This document shows, one piece after another, positions 1 to 5,826 of a stretch of 7,138 nucleotides of DNA (its first letter is position 1; each line of letters begins with the position of its first letter). Both the position numbers and the translations under genes were made by a program. Source of the DNA: an uncultured Collinsella sp. (GTDB lineage: Bacteria; Actinomycetota; Coriobacteriia; Coriobacteriales; Coriobacteriaceae); contig USKV01000073.1 of the NCBI GenBank assembly GCA_900555355.1, positions 1-7,138 on the forward strand, given 5' to 3'. The notes under the pieces are model-generated. The model had not been told where the DNA came from. It was given only the letters and a program-made list of their open reading frames with translations, and searched no databases.

Positions 1-72
1 GAGCGCCATCTTAGATAGCGCTCCTGCCTTCTTCATCAGCTCGATTTGCGTTGCAGACTTAATCTTGATCAT
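1..72 (-). CDS. map: Methionine aminopeptidase, type I, N-terminal fragment (runs off the window)
   Basis: Only the first 24 codons are present, starting with ATG at 72. The translation begins MIKIKSATQIELMKKAG, which matches the usual start of bacterial type I methionine aminopeptidases (M-I-x-I-K-S-x-x-E/Q-I-x-x-M-x-x-A-G). The enzyme removes the initiator methionine from new proteins in the cytoplasm using a two-metal centre; those metal ligands lie beyond the window edge. The start codon overlaps the adk stop as ATGA, a 4-nt overlap that favours translational coupling. map after adk is the classical order at the end of the spc operon, which supports the call for such a short fragment. It looks truncated only by the window boundary, not broken. 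Confidence 0.88.
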   Translation of the reverse strand, partial: MIKIKSATQIELMKKAGALSKMAL

Positions 73-695
73 AGACCGAGAGCCTCTTTGACATCCCCGT
101 ACACGGTCTCGCGAGCCTGGTCACCGTTGACCGACTTGAGCAGACCCTGGCCACGATAGTAGTCGACGAGCGGGCTCGTGGACTTCTCGTAGACGTCGAG
201 ACGGTTCTTGATGGTCTCGGGCTTGTCGTCGTCGCGCTGATACATCTCGCCACCGCACTTGGGGCAGGTAGCATCGGCAGCGGTGCCGGTGTAACCGCAG
301 GCGCGGCAGGTGCGACGCGAAGACAGACGATCGATGATGACCTCGGGGGCCACGTCGACCAGAAGGGCGCAGTCGATCTCGCGACCCATGGCAGAGAGCT
401 CGGAATCGAGCGTCACAGCCTGGGCGGTATTGCGCGGGAAGCCATCGAGAATGAAACCCTGCTGGGCGTCATCGGCGGCAAGGCGCTCCTTGACAAGGTC
501 AATCACGAGCTGGTCGGGAACGAGCTCGCCGGCGTCCATGTACTTCTTAGCCTGAATACCAAGCTCGGTGCCACCCTTGACGGCAGCACGCAGCAGGTCG
601 CCCGTGGAAATGTGAGCGACGCCGAACTCGGCGACGAGCTCCTGTGCGACGGTGCCCTTACCGGCACCCGGAGCTCCGAGCAATACGAGGTTCAT
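69..695 (-). CDS. adk: Adenylate kinase, zinc-lid type
   Basis: This cytoplasmic enzyme interconverts ATP + AMP and 2 ADP. The 208-residue protein has the P-loop GAPGAGKGT at residues 7-15 (Lys13), the AMP-site segment HISTGDLLR at 28-36, and LDGFPRN at 83-89 with Arg88. A four-cysteine lid follows (Cys130, Cys133, Cys144, Cys147), then QRDDD with Arg154 and NRLDVY with Arg165. Four cysteines in CxxC pairs indicate a structural zinc. The lid is about six residues shorter than the usual zinc lid and lacks the usual Y-H...P-P-K stretch. I chose ATG at 695 because AGGAGG lies 7 nt upstream. An in-frame TTG at 701 would sit only 1 nt from that site. The gene lies 18 nt after secY and overlaps map by 4 nt. 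Confidence 0.98.
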   Translation of the reverse strand: MNLVLLGAPGAGKGTVAQELVAEFGVAHISTGDLLRAAVKGGTELGIQAKKYMDAGELVPDQLVIDLVKERLAADDAQQGFILDGFPRNTAQAVTLDSELSAMGREIDCALLVDVAPEVIIDRLSSRRTCRACGYTGTAADATCPKCGGEMYQRDDDKPETIKNRLDVYEKSTSPLVDYYRGQGLLKSVNGDQARETVYGDVKEALGL

Positions 696-702
696 GAGCA
701 AT

Positions 703-708
703 CCTCCT
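703..708 (-). promoter_or_regulatory. Ribosome binding site of adk (decides the start)
   Basis: The minus strand reads AGGAGG here, a full match to the anti-Shine-Dalgarno core, followed by a 7-nt spacer and the ATG at 695. It lies in the 18-nt gap after the secY stop codon. It rules against the in-frame TTG two codons upstream, which would leave a 1-nt spacer. Confidence 0.9.
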
Positions 709-713
709 CTAGC

Positions 714-2000
714 CTATTTAAAGAATCCATCGTAATCATACATCTTGATCTGGCCTTCGAGCTTATCGACCGTGTCGAGCACGACGCCGACCATGATGAG
801 GATGGACGTGCCGCCAAATGCCTGAATCAGCTGGTTACCCGTGAAGGAGAAGATGATCGAAGGCACGATGGCGATGAGCGCCAAAAAGACAGCGCTGGGA
901 AGCGTAATCTTGTTGAGCGCGTTCTTGATGTAGGCCGCGGTAGCCCTACCCGGACGAACACCCGGAATAAAGCCGCCCTGCTTCTTAAGGTTGTCGGCGG
1001 TGTCATCGGGGTTGAACACCATGGAGGTGTAGAAGTACGCGAAGAACACGATGAGGACAACATTAAGCACCCAGTTGAGCCAACCGGTCGAAAGCGCAGA
1101 GGCAACTGCCTGAATCCAGCCGATGCCGGGGAAGAACACGGCAATCTGAGCCGGGAAGTACAGCAGCGCCGAAGCGAAGATAATCGGCACGACGCCCGCG
1201 GTGTTGACCTTGATGGGCAAGTAGGTGGTCTGGCCACCCATCATGCGACGGCCCACGACGCGCTTGGCGTAGGAGACCGGGATGCGGCGCTGGCCGCGCT
1301 CAAGGAAAACGATCAGCGGAATAACCAGCAGGATGATGGCGCAGATGATCACCATGGTGATGATGCCACCGGCATTGCCCTCGGTGCTGGAGAAGATAGC
1401 CTGCGGCAGACCGGCCATGATGTTCGCGAAGATGATCAACGACATGCCATTGCCGATACCGCGCTGGGTGATGAGCTCACCAATCCACATGATCAGCATG
1501 GCGCCCGCGGTGAGCGTACCGACGATCATGAAGTCAAAGATGATCTCGGGAGCGCCGGCGCCATTAAAGCTGATGCCGAAGCTCTTAAAGAGGAAGAGGT
1601 AACCCACGGAGTTGAGGATTGCCAGAGCCAGGGTGAGGTAACGCGAATACTGCGTAATCTTGGTCTGACCAACCTCGCCCTCGCGGGCAAGCTCATGCAG
1701 GGAAGGCACGACGGCCTGGAGCATCTGGAGGATGATCGAGCTGGTGATGTAAGGCATGATGCCCAGCGAAAACACCGACACATAGCTCAACGCACCGCCA
1801 GAGAAAAGATTCAGGAGGGCCATAGCACCTGCGGCGACCGAATTGTTATCGGTCGAGAAAAGGCCCAGCATCCCCTGGAAGGGAATGCCGGGCACAGGAA
1901 CGTGCGCACCAATGCGGTACACGACGAGCATAGCTATGGTAAAAAGAATCTTTTCGCGCAGTTCTTTGATGCGGAAAGCATTCTTAAGACCATTTAGCAC
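714..2000 (-). CDS. secY: Protein translocase channel subunit SecY
   Basis: SecY forms the protein-conducting channel of the Sec translocon in the cytoplasmic membrane, with SecE and SecG, and is driven by SecA or by ribosomes. The 428-residue protein has the typical length and about ten hydrophobic segments. Family landmarks are the N-terminal amphipathic stretch followed by [12 protein letters not shown] (28-39), the plug/TM2 region [20 protein letters not shown] (66-85), [12 protein letters not shown] (177-188), [13 protein letters not shown] (241-253), [16 protein letters not shown] (343-358, the C4-C5 cytoplasmic loop) and [15 protein letters not shown] (396-410). The start is GTG at 2000, inside the last codons of rplO (7-nt overlap). 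It gives the usual M-L-x-x-x-x-N-A-F start, and the next in-frame ATG is codon 24. The only nearby Shine-Dalgarno-like site is weak (AAAGG about 10 nt upstream), so coupling to rplO translation is likely. An ATG at 1993 is out of frame. Confidence 0.98.
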   Translation of the reverse strand: MLNGLKNAFRIKELREKILFTIAMLVVYRIGAHVPVPGIPFQGMLGLFSTDNNSVAAGAMALLNLFSGGALSYVSVFSLGIMPYITSSIILQMLQAVVPSLHELAREGEVGQTKITQYSRYLTLALAILNSVGYLFLFKSFGISFNGAGAPEIIFDFMIVGTLTAGAMLIMWIGELITQRGIGNGMSLIIFANIMAGLPQAIFSSTEGNAGGIITMVIICAIILLVIPLIVFLERGQRRIPVSYAKRVVGRRMMGGQTTYLPIKVNTAGVVPIIFASALLYFPAQIAVFFPGIGWIQAVASALSTGWLNWVLNVVLIVFFAYFYTSMVFNPDDTADNLKKQGGFIPGVRPGRATAAYIKNALNKITLPSAVFLALIAIVPSIIFSFTGNQLIQAFGGTSILIMVGVVLDTVDKLEGQIKMYDYDGFFK

Positions 2001-2443
2001 GGCAGCTCGACCTTTCCGCCGGCGGCCTCGATCTTGGCCTGCGCAGAGGCGCTGACCTTGTCGACCTTGACCGTGAACTTCTTGGTGAGCTCACCATTGC
2101 CGAGCACCTTGACGGGCTCGAACTCGCTCTTGGTGATGCGAGCGGCCTTAAGAGCGGCACCGTCGATCACAGCGCCGTCCTCGAACTTACGCTCGAGACG
2201 CTCAACGTTAACAGCGGTGTACTCGATACGACGGGGGTTGCGGAAGCCCGGAAGCTTGGGCAGGCGCATAGCCAGCGGAGTCTGGCCACCCTCGAAGCCG
2301 GCACCCTTGGTGCCACCAGAGCGGGAACCCTGGCCCTTCTGGCCGCGGCCAGAAGTGGTGCCGTGACCCGAAGAATTGCCACGGCCGACGCGCTTGCGGT
2401 TCTTGGTGGAACCGGGCGCGGGAGTAAGATCGTGAAGCTGCAT
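1994..2443 (-). CDS. rplO: 50S ribosomal protein L15
   Basis: L15 is a late-assembly protein of the large ribosomal subunit that binds 23S rRNA. The 149-residue product has the glycine- and arginine-rich extended N-terminus ([20 protein letters not shown] at 24-43), followed by [18 protein letters not shown] (50-67). The C-terminal L15 signature region begins [20 protein letters not shown] (111-130). ATG at 2443 follows the rpmD stop by only 3 nt, and its binding site GAGGAG overlaps that stop with a 6-nt spacer. The protein ends in an unusual Pro-Cys, where the last codons overlap the secY GTG start in another frame. Place and order (L30-L15-SecY) are classical. Confidence 0.98.
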   Translation of the reverse strand: MQLHDLTPAPGSTKNRKRVGRGNSSGHGTTSGRGQKGQGSRSGGTKGAGFEGGQTPLAMRLPKLPGFRNPRRIEYTAVNVERLERKFEDGAVIDGAALKAARITKSEFEPVKVLGNGELTKKFTVKVDKVSASAQAKIEAAGGKVELPC

Positions 2444-2446
2444 TTG

Positions 2447-2629
2447 CTACTCCTCTACAATCTCGACAAGGTGCTTGACCTTGAAGATCATGCCGCGGAC
2501 GGACTCGTTGTCAGCAATCTCGCGAACCTCGCGGATCCTGTGGAGACCGAGGGCACGGACAGTACGGACCTGGTCCTGCTTGCAACCATTGGTGCTGCGG
2601 ACCTGCTTGATCTTGATGGTGTCAGCCAT
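2447..2629 (-). CDS. rpmD: 50S ribosomal protein L30
   Basis: L30 is a small large-subunit protein, and this 60-residue product has the bacterial length. It starts MADTIKIKQVRSTNGCKQDQ and has the family core RTVRALGLHRIREVREIADN (22-41), then a C-terminal stretch on the pattern V-R-G-M-I-x-K-V-x-H-L-V-x-V/I (FKVKHLVEIVEE). ATG at 2629 lies 2 nt after the rpsE stop. The binding site AAGGAG sits inside the last codons of rpsE, so the two are almost certainly translationally coupled. A single cysteine at residue 16 is the only small oddity. Confidence 0.97.
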   Translation of the reverse strand: MADTIKIKQVRSTNGCKQDQVRTVRALGLHRIREVREIADNESVRGMIFKVKHLVEIVEE

Positions 2630-2631
2630 GC

Positions 2632-3156
2632 TTAGTTCTCCTTACCGACGAACATCTCGGAGACCGTCAGGCCACGGCGAGCCGCGACGTCCTCAGGGCT
2701 GGAGAGCTCCTTGAGGCCCTCGACGGCAGCCTTGATGATGTTGAGGCCGTTGTCGGTACCGAGGGACTTGGACAGGACGTTCTTGATGCCAGCAAGCTCA
2801 AAGAGGGGACGCACAGCGCCGCCGGCGATAACGCCGGTACCCTCGACAGCGGGCTTGATGATGATGCGGCCGGCACCAAAGTGGCCGAGAACCTCGTGCG
2901 GGATGGTGCCCTGCTCGGTCACCGGCACGTGGAACATGTTCTTCTTGGCATCGAGAGATGCCTTGGAGATGGCCAGGGGCACCTCAGCGGACTTGCCCAT
3001 GCCAACGCCGACGTTGCCCTTGCCGTCGCCAACGACGACGAGAGCGACGAGGCTCATGCGACGACCACCCTTGACGGTCTTCGACACGCGGTTGATGTAA
3101 ACGACGCGCTCCTCGAACTCGGAGGCCTCGCGCTGCTGCTTCTGATTACGAGCCAT
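2632..3156 (-). CDS. rpsE: 30S ribosomal protein S5
   Basis: S5 sits near the mRNA entry channel of the small subunit and affects decoding accuracy. The 174-residue protein has the S5 double-stranded-RNA-binding fold at about residues 15-80, including [20 protein letters not shown] (29-48) and [18 protein letters not shown] (49-66). The C-terminal domain has [20 protein letters not shown] (104-123). The binding site overlaps the rplR stop (TAGGAGGT) and lies 10 nt from the ATG. Within that spacer is an ATG followed at once by TAG (3165-3160), too close to the binding site (1 nt) to be a likely start. Order L18-S5-L30 is classical. Confidence 0.98.
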   Translation of the reverse strand: MARNQKQQREASEFEERVVYINRVSKTVKGGRRMSLVALVVVGDGKGNVGVGMGKSAEVPLAISKASLDAKKNMFHVPVTEQGTIPHEVLGHFGAGRIIIKPAVEGTGVIAGGAVRPLFELAGIKNVLSKSLGTDNGLNIIKAAVEGLKELSSPEDVAARRGLTVSEMFVGKEN

Positions 3157-3170
3157 GTGCTACATACCTC

Positions 3171-3539
3171 CTAGAACTCGAGACCGGCGGCACGAGCACC
3201 GTCGGCGAGGGCCTTGACGCGGCCATGGTAGATACGGCCACCACGATCGAAGGCGACCTTGGTGATGCCGGCCTCGATGGCGCGCTTGCCAACGAGCTGA
3301 CCGACCTTCTCCGCAGCCTCCTTGTTCGAGGTGTGGGTGCCCTTGAACTCGGCCTCGAGGGTCGAGGCAGAGACGAGCGTCAGGCTGGAGCCCTTGCTGT
3401 CGTCGATGATCTGGGCATAGATGTTGGCGTTAGTACGGGTCACGCGAAGACGCGGACGCTCGGCGGTACCCGAGACCTTGCCGCGAACACGACGCTGACG
3501 ACGCTTGAGGCCTTCCAGCTTCGCCTTATGCTTGTTCAT
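3171..3539 (-). CDS. rplR: 50S ribosomal protein L18
   Basis: L18 binds 5S rRNA and, with L5, anchors it in the central protuberance of the large subunit. The 122-residue protein has the basic N-terminal tail ([20 protein letters not shown] at 5-24), then [20 protein letters not shown] (28-47). The strongly conserved C-terminus includes [20 protein letters not shown] (94-113). The binding site AGGAG lies 7 nt before ATG 3539. A 75-nt gap with two hairpins separates it from rplF upstream. Its stop codon TAG is part of the rpsE ribosome binding site downstream. Confidence 0.98.
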   Translation of the reverse strand: MNKHKAKLEGLKRRQRRVRGKVSGTAERPRLRVTRTNANIYAQIIDDSKGSSLTLVSASTLEAEFKGTHTSNKEAAEKVGQLVGKRAIEAGITKVAFDRGGRIYHGRVKALADGARAAGLEF

Positions 3540-3567
3540 ACGTAAACTCCTAAAAAGGTTGATCTTG

Positions 3568-3589
3568 CCAGCACCTGACGGGGTGCTGG
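3568..3589 (-). other. RNA hairpin in the rplF-rplR gap
   Basis: On the minus strand the arms CCAGCACC and GGTGCTGG pair perfectly over 8 bp around a 6-nt loop. The next 12 nt are mixed sequence before a short T5 run, so this is not a classical intrinsic terminator. Genes downstream are essential and continuous with the operon, which favours partial attenuation, RNA processing or translation control of rplR. The function is inferred; only the structure is seen. Confidence 0.65.
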
Positions 3590-3602
3590 TCTTATGCGAG
3601 TG

Positions 3603-3616
3603 AGTCGGTTACGACT
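3603..3616 (-). other. Small RNA hairpin at the rplF stop codon
   Basis: The minus strand reads AGTCG-TAAC-CGACT, a 5-bp stem with a 4-nt loop that begins inside the rplF stop codon. It lies just upstream of the stronger hairpin at 3568-3589, giving two stem-loops in tandem in a 75-nt gap. It is short enough to be chance on its own. Confidence 0.4.
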
Positions 3617-4151
3617 ACTTGGCGGCCTTACCCAGCTTGCGGCGGATGTGCTCGCCAACGTAGTGGATACCCTTGCCCTTGTAAGGCTCGGGAGGACGAT
3701 GACCGCGGATCTCAGCGGCGATCTGACCGACCTGCTGCTTGTTGATACCCTTGACGTTCACGTGGGTGTTGTCGGGAACCTCGAAGGTGATGCCCTCGGG
3801 AGCCTCGACGATCACGGGGTGCGAGAAGCCCAGGGAGAACTCGAGGTTCTTGCCCTTCTGCTGCACGCGGTAACCGACGCCGGCGAGCTCGAGCTTCTTC
3901 TCGAAGCCCTCGGAAACGCCGACAACCATGTTGTGGATGAGGGCGCGGGTGAGGCCGTGGCGGGCACGGGTCTCACGCTCGTCGTCGGGACGGGAAACGG
4001 TGAGGACGTTGTCCTCGACGTTGATAGCGAGCTTCTCAAAGACATCGAGCTCGAGCTGGCCCTTGGGGCCCTTGACGACAACGTTGTTGCCGTTGACTGC
4101 CACTTCGACTCCGGCGGGAATCTGGACAGGCTTATTACCGATACGAGACAC
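3615..4151 (-). CDS. rplF: 50S ribosomal protein L6
   Basis: L6 binds 23S rRNA near the sarcin-ricin loop and the factor-binding site. The 178-residue protein has the usual length and two repeated L6 domains (about 1-82 and 83-170). It opens [17 protein letters not shown] and carries the signature [15 protein letters not shown] (153-167), with His at 163 where Arg is most common. The start is GTG at 4151, supported by AAGGAG 6 nt upstream and by the exact S-R-I-G-N-K-P start of the family. It lies 33 nt after rpsH and is followed by a 75-nt gap with hairpins. Confidence 0.98.
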   Translation of the reverse strand: MSRIGNKPVQIPAGVEVAVNGNNVVVKGPKGQLELDVFEKLAINVEDNVLTVSRPDDERETRARHGLTRALIHNMVVGVSEGFEKKLELAGVGYRVQQKGKNLEFSLGFSHPVIVEAPEGITFEVPDNTHVNVKGINKQQVGQIAAEIRGHRPPEPYKGKGIHYVGEHIRRKLGKAAK

Positions 4152-4184
4152 GGTGATCTCCTTTCCTTCTACCTACCGAGCGAA

Positions 4185-4583
4185 TTACCAGACGTAAGCG
4201 ATGATCTCGCCGCCGACGTTGTGCTTGCGAGCATCGCGGTCGGTCATGACGCCATGGCTGGTGGAAATAATGGCGGTACCAAGGCCACCGCGGACGCGGG
4301 GCATGTCGGCAACGCCGGTGTACTTACGCAGGCCCGGCTTGGAAATGCGGCGGATGCCGTTGATGACCTTAGCCTTCTTGGGACCATACTTAAGCGTGAT
4401 GTGCAGAGTCTTCTGGGGAACGGTGTCCTCGACATCGTAGCCCTCGATGTAGCCCTCCTCGTGCAGAACACGAGCGATCTCGACGAGCTTCTTGCTGCTC
4501 GGCATGGAGACCGTGGCCTTGTTCACAGAGTTAGCGTTACGGATGCGCGTAAGCATATCTGCGATCGGGTCTGTAAGGTTCAT
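4185..4583 (-). CDS. rpsH: 30S ribosomal protein S8
   Basis: S8 binds helix 21 of 16S rRNA and is a primary assembly protein. In Escherichia coli it also represses the spc operon by binding a similar structure in the mRNA. The 132-residue protein starts [20 protein letters not shown] and ends with the S8 signature [20 protein letters not shown] (100-119), followed by an -IIAYVW end. ATG 4583 has AAGGAG 7 nt upstream. A 119-nt gap with two hairpins precedes it, the longest gap inside this operon, and one of these could in principle be an S8-responsive site. I could not match the S8 recognition core by eye. Confidence 0.98.
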   Translation of the reverse strand: MNLTDPIADMLTRIRNANSVNKATVSMPSSKKLVEIARVLHEEGYIEGYDVEDTVPQKTLHITLKYGPKKAKVINGIRRISKPGLRKYTGVADMPRVRGGLGTAIISTSHGVMTDRDARKHNVGGEIIAYVW

Positions 4584-4624
4584 ACAGATTCTCCTTCGTT
4601 CTTGATGAACACGTGCTCTTGGTT

Positions 4625-4647
4625 CTTCGCCGCCCTTAACGGCAAAG
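4625..4647 (-). other. RNA hairpin in the rpsH leader gap
   Basis: The minus strand gives CTTTGCCG, a 7-nt loop TTAAGGG, then CGGCGAAG. This is an 8-bp stem with one G-U pair, centred about 50 nt upstream of the rpsH start. It is preceded by an A5 run and followed by mixed sequence, so it is not a terminator. With the hairpin at the rpsZ stop it makes two stem-loops in a 119-nt gap. A role in S8-dependent or RNase-dependent control is only a guess. Confidence 0.5.
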
Positions 4648-4690
4648 CCTTTTTAGCGCGTTTTCCCTGTTCCAAACTGATGCTTGAAAC

Positions 4691-4710
4691 GCTGGTAGTG
4701 ACTTACCAGC
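4691..4710 (-). other. RNA hairpin spanning the rpsZ stop codon
   Basis: The arms GCTGGTA and TACCAGC form a 7-bp stem around a 6-nt loop AGTCAC on the minus strand. The stem and loop include the last sense codons and the TAA stop of rpsZ. No U-run follows. It may protect or mark the 3' end of an rpsZ-containing mRNA or slow terminating ribosomes; the function is inferred. Confidence 0.55.
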
Positions 4711-4888
4711 TGGCCTTCTTAACGCCGGGAAGCTCGCCCTTGAGTGCAAGCTCGCGGAAGCAGACACGGCACAGGCCGAACTTGCGGTACACAGAGTGCG
4801 GACGGCCGCAGCGCTGGCAGCGCGTGTACTCACGAGTAGAGAACTTCTGCTTGCGATTGCACTTGACGATCATCGATGTCTTAGCCAC
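4703..4888 (-). CDS. rpsZ: 30S ribosomal protein S14, zinc-binding (type Z)
   Basis: S14 sits in the head of the small subunit. This is the short, 61-residue zinc form with Cys24-x2-Cys27 and Cys40-x2-Cys43, in the context [20 protein letters not shown]. The full cysteine set distinguishes it from the longer zinc-free form that some actinobacteria carry elsewhere as a zinc-starvation backup. The start is GTG at 4888, which gives the family start M-A-K-x-S-M-I, with AGGAGG 6 nt upstream. It follows rplE after a 79-nt gap holding a strong hairpin and is followed by a 119-nt gap. The gene is also called rpsN (rpsN1) in many annotations. Confidence 0.98.
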   Translation of the reverse strand: MAKTSMIVKCNRKQKFSTREYTRCQRCGRPHSVYRKFGLCRVCFRELALKGELPGVKKASW

Positions 4889-4922
4889 TTATATCCTCCT
4901 CACATAGAGTATTGTTCGCCCC

Positions 4923-4952
4923 AAGCGCCGCCCCCTTGTGGGAACGGCGCTT
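4923..4952 (-). other. Strong RNA hairpin between rplE and rpsZ
   Basis: On the minus strand AAGCGCCG-UU-CCC, loop ACAA, then GGG-GG-CGGCGCUU can form a continuous 13-bp stem. It has 11 Watson-Crick pairs and two G-U pairs in the middle, closed by a 4-nt loop. It starts about 15 nt after the rplE stop. The sequence after it is GGGGCGAACAATACTC, with no U-run, so a classical terminator is unlikely, although partial attenuation is possible. It is the most stable-looking structure inside the operon and may be an mRNA processing or stability element. Confidence 0.75.
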
Positions 4953-4967
4953 ATAGGGCAGGTGAAC

Positions 4968-5525
4968 CTATTTCTTGAACGGGAAACCGAAGGCGTCCAG
5001 AAGGGCCTTGGCCTCCTCATCGGTGTTGGCGGTGGTCACGAAAGTGATGTCCATACCACGCTGGTGATCGACGGAATCGAAGTCGATCTCGGGGAAGATG
5101 AGCTGCTCGGTGACGCCCATGGAGAAGTTACCACGGCCGTCGAAGCTCTTGGCGGAGATGCCGCGGAAGTCGCGGATACGGGGGATCGCGACGGAGGTCA
5201 GACGATCGAAGAACTCCCACATACGGTCGCCACGCAGGGTAACCTTGCAGCCGATCGGCATACCAGCGCGCAGGCGGAAGGTAGCGATGGACTTGCGGGC
5301 ACGGGTGATCATCGGCTGCTGGCCGGTGATGGCGCGCAGGTCGCGCACGGCACCGTCGATGGCCTTGGAATCGGTAGCGGCCTCGCCGACACCCATGTTC
5401 ACGACGATCTTCTCAAACTTGGGGATCATCATGACGTTCTCGTACTGGAACTTGTCCTGAAGCTGCTGCTTGACCTCGTTGTTGTACTTGGTCTTCAGAC
5501 GCGGCACATACTTCTCTTCTGCCAT
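4968..5525 (-). CDS. rplE: 50S ribosomal protein L5
   Basis: L5 binds 5S rRNA and contacts the P-site tRNA and small subunit from the central protuberance. The 185-residue protein has [16 protein letters not shown] (34-49), the L5 signature region [17 protein letters not shown] (63-79), [20 protein letters not shown] (88-107) and [20 protein letters not shown] (127-146). It is full length and unbroken. ATG 5525 is backed by GAAGGAG 6 nt upstream. rplX (L24) normally lies directly upstream in the spc operon. Here there is a 414-bp non-coding stretch with a candidate promoter, so rplE is probably the first gene of its transcript. Confidence 0.98.
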   Translation of the reverse strand: MAEEKYVPRLKTKYNNEVKQQLQDKFQYENVMMIPKFEKIVVNMGVGEAATDSKAIDGAVRDLRAITGQQPMITRARKSIATFRLRAGMPIGCKVTLRGDRMWEFFDRLTSVAIPRIRDFRGISAKSFDGRGNFSMGVTEQLIFPEIDFDSVDHQRGMDITFVTTANTDEEAKALLDAFGFPFKK

Positions 5526-5550
5526 TGTTCACTCCTTCTTGGGGTTTTAA

Positions 5551-5585
5551 GCACGGGGCGTGGCCACGATGGGTTGTCCTCGTGC
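5551..5585 (-). promoter_or_regulatory. Possible folded leader just upstream of rplE
   Basis: Within 35 nt of the minus strand lie alternating complementary half-sites: GCACGA, then TCGTGG, CCACG and CCCCGTGC. The central CGTGGCCACG is a perfect 10-nt palindrome. Two small hairpins (CACGA with TCGTG; CACG with CGTG) or an alternative outer pairing (GCACG with CGTGC) can form. The block ends about 10 nt upstream of the GAAGGAG site. This could be a translation-control element for an L5-first operon, but the stems are only 4-5 bp. Confidence 0.35.
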
Positions 5586-5662
5586 CTCCTGGCTGCATCC
5601 GCGCCGCTCATGGCATTTTGCGGTTTGGACTCGACGCAGCAGGAGCCGACAAAACAATCGGT

Positions 5663-5691
5663 ACTATACGCGCATTGGGTGCGTATTTCCA
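5663..5691 (-). promoter_or_regulatory. Candidate promoter for the rplE operon
   Basis: The minus strand has TGGAAA (5691-5686, four of six matches to TTGACA), a 17-nt spacer, and TATAGT (5668-5663, five of six matches to TATAAT). Transcription would begin near 5656 and leave a leader of about 130 nt before the rplE ATG. This is the only good match I saw between the upstream gene and rplE, and a start here is needed if rplE is not read through from the zinc-ribbon gene. It is predicted from the consensus only. Confidence 0.5.
5666..5686. promoter_or_regulatory. Dyad overlapping the candidate promoter
   Basis: ATACGC, nine bases, GCGTAT form a perfect 6-bp inverted repeat. It fills the spacer of the candidate promoter and overlaps half of its -10 box and one base of its -35 box. 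Its size and position resemble an operator for a dimeric repressor. Chance is possible with 6-bp arms, so confidence is limited. Confidence 0.35.
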
Positions 5692-5711
5692 GAAAAACCT
5701 CGTCTGCCTGC

Positions 5712-5727
5712 ACAACTCCACAACTCC
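5712..5727. repeat. Tandem ACAACTCC repeat
   Basis: Two exact adjacent copies of ACAACTCC (5712-5719 and 5720-5727) lie about 20 nt upstream of the candidate -35 box. On the minus strand they read GGAGTTGT twice. A related AGTTGT occurs on the plus strand at 5762-5767, so a loose inverted arrangement exists as well. It may be an activator site or simply low-complexity sequence. Confidence 0.4.
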
Positions 5728-5775
5728 CCCGCACAAATGGATCTGTTGGGAGCCAGGGCATAGTTGTTGAGGAAC

Positions 5776-5819
5776 GAGAGTGGATTTTCGGACGCATGAG
5801 AGTGGATTATCGGACGCAC
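5776..5819. repeat. Two tandem 22-nt repeat units (GAGAGTGGATTWTCGGACG...)
   Basis: Units at 5776-5797 and 5798-5819 are directly adjacent and agree at 20 of 22 positions. They begin GAGAGTGGATT and end TCGGACGCAT or TCGGACGCAC. The differences are one base in the middle (T or A) and the last base. A third GAGAGTGGAT begins 7 nt later and forms the left arm of the inverted repeat at 5827-5890. The recurrence of one 10-mer four times within 115 bp points to an intergenic repeat family, perhaps widespread in this genome. Confidence 0.85.
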
Positions 5820-5826
5820 AACACAT

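Noticed and set aside
696..701. TTG at 701 as the adk start, adding two residues
   Set aside because: AGGAGG would be only 1 nt away. ATG at 695 has a 7-nt spacer and gives the usual M-N-L-V-L-L-G start.
612..1997. A 461-codon open frame on the plus strand, antisense to secY
   Set aside because: It is the mirror of secY codon bias: its translation is rich in Asp, Glu, His and Gly with no recognisable domain, and it ends where secY begins.
4636..4833. A short minus-strand frame through the rpsZ-rpsH gap that might be an extra small gene
   Set aside because: It begins inside rpsZ in another frame and has no ribosome binding site and no family resemblance.
3594..4907. A 437-codon plus-strand open frame across rplF, rpsH and rpsZ
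   Set aside because: It runs antisense through three clear ribosomal genes and their gaps. Its composition (Asp, Leu, Val, Gly repeats) is that of a shadow frame.
5495..5611. A possible 38-codon leader peptide starting with ATG at 5611 and overlapping the rplE start
   Set aside because: No Shine-Dalgarno sequence precedes it, the residues show no attenuation-type run of one amino acid, and the overlap with rplE is out of frame.
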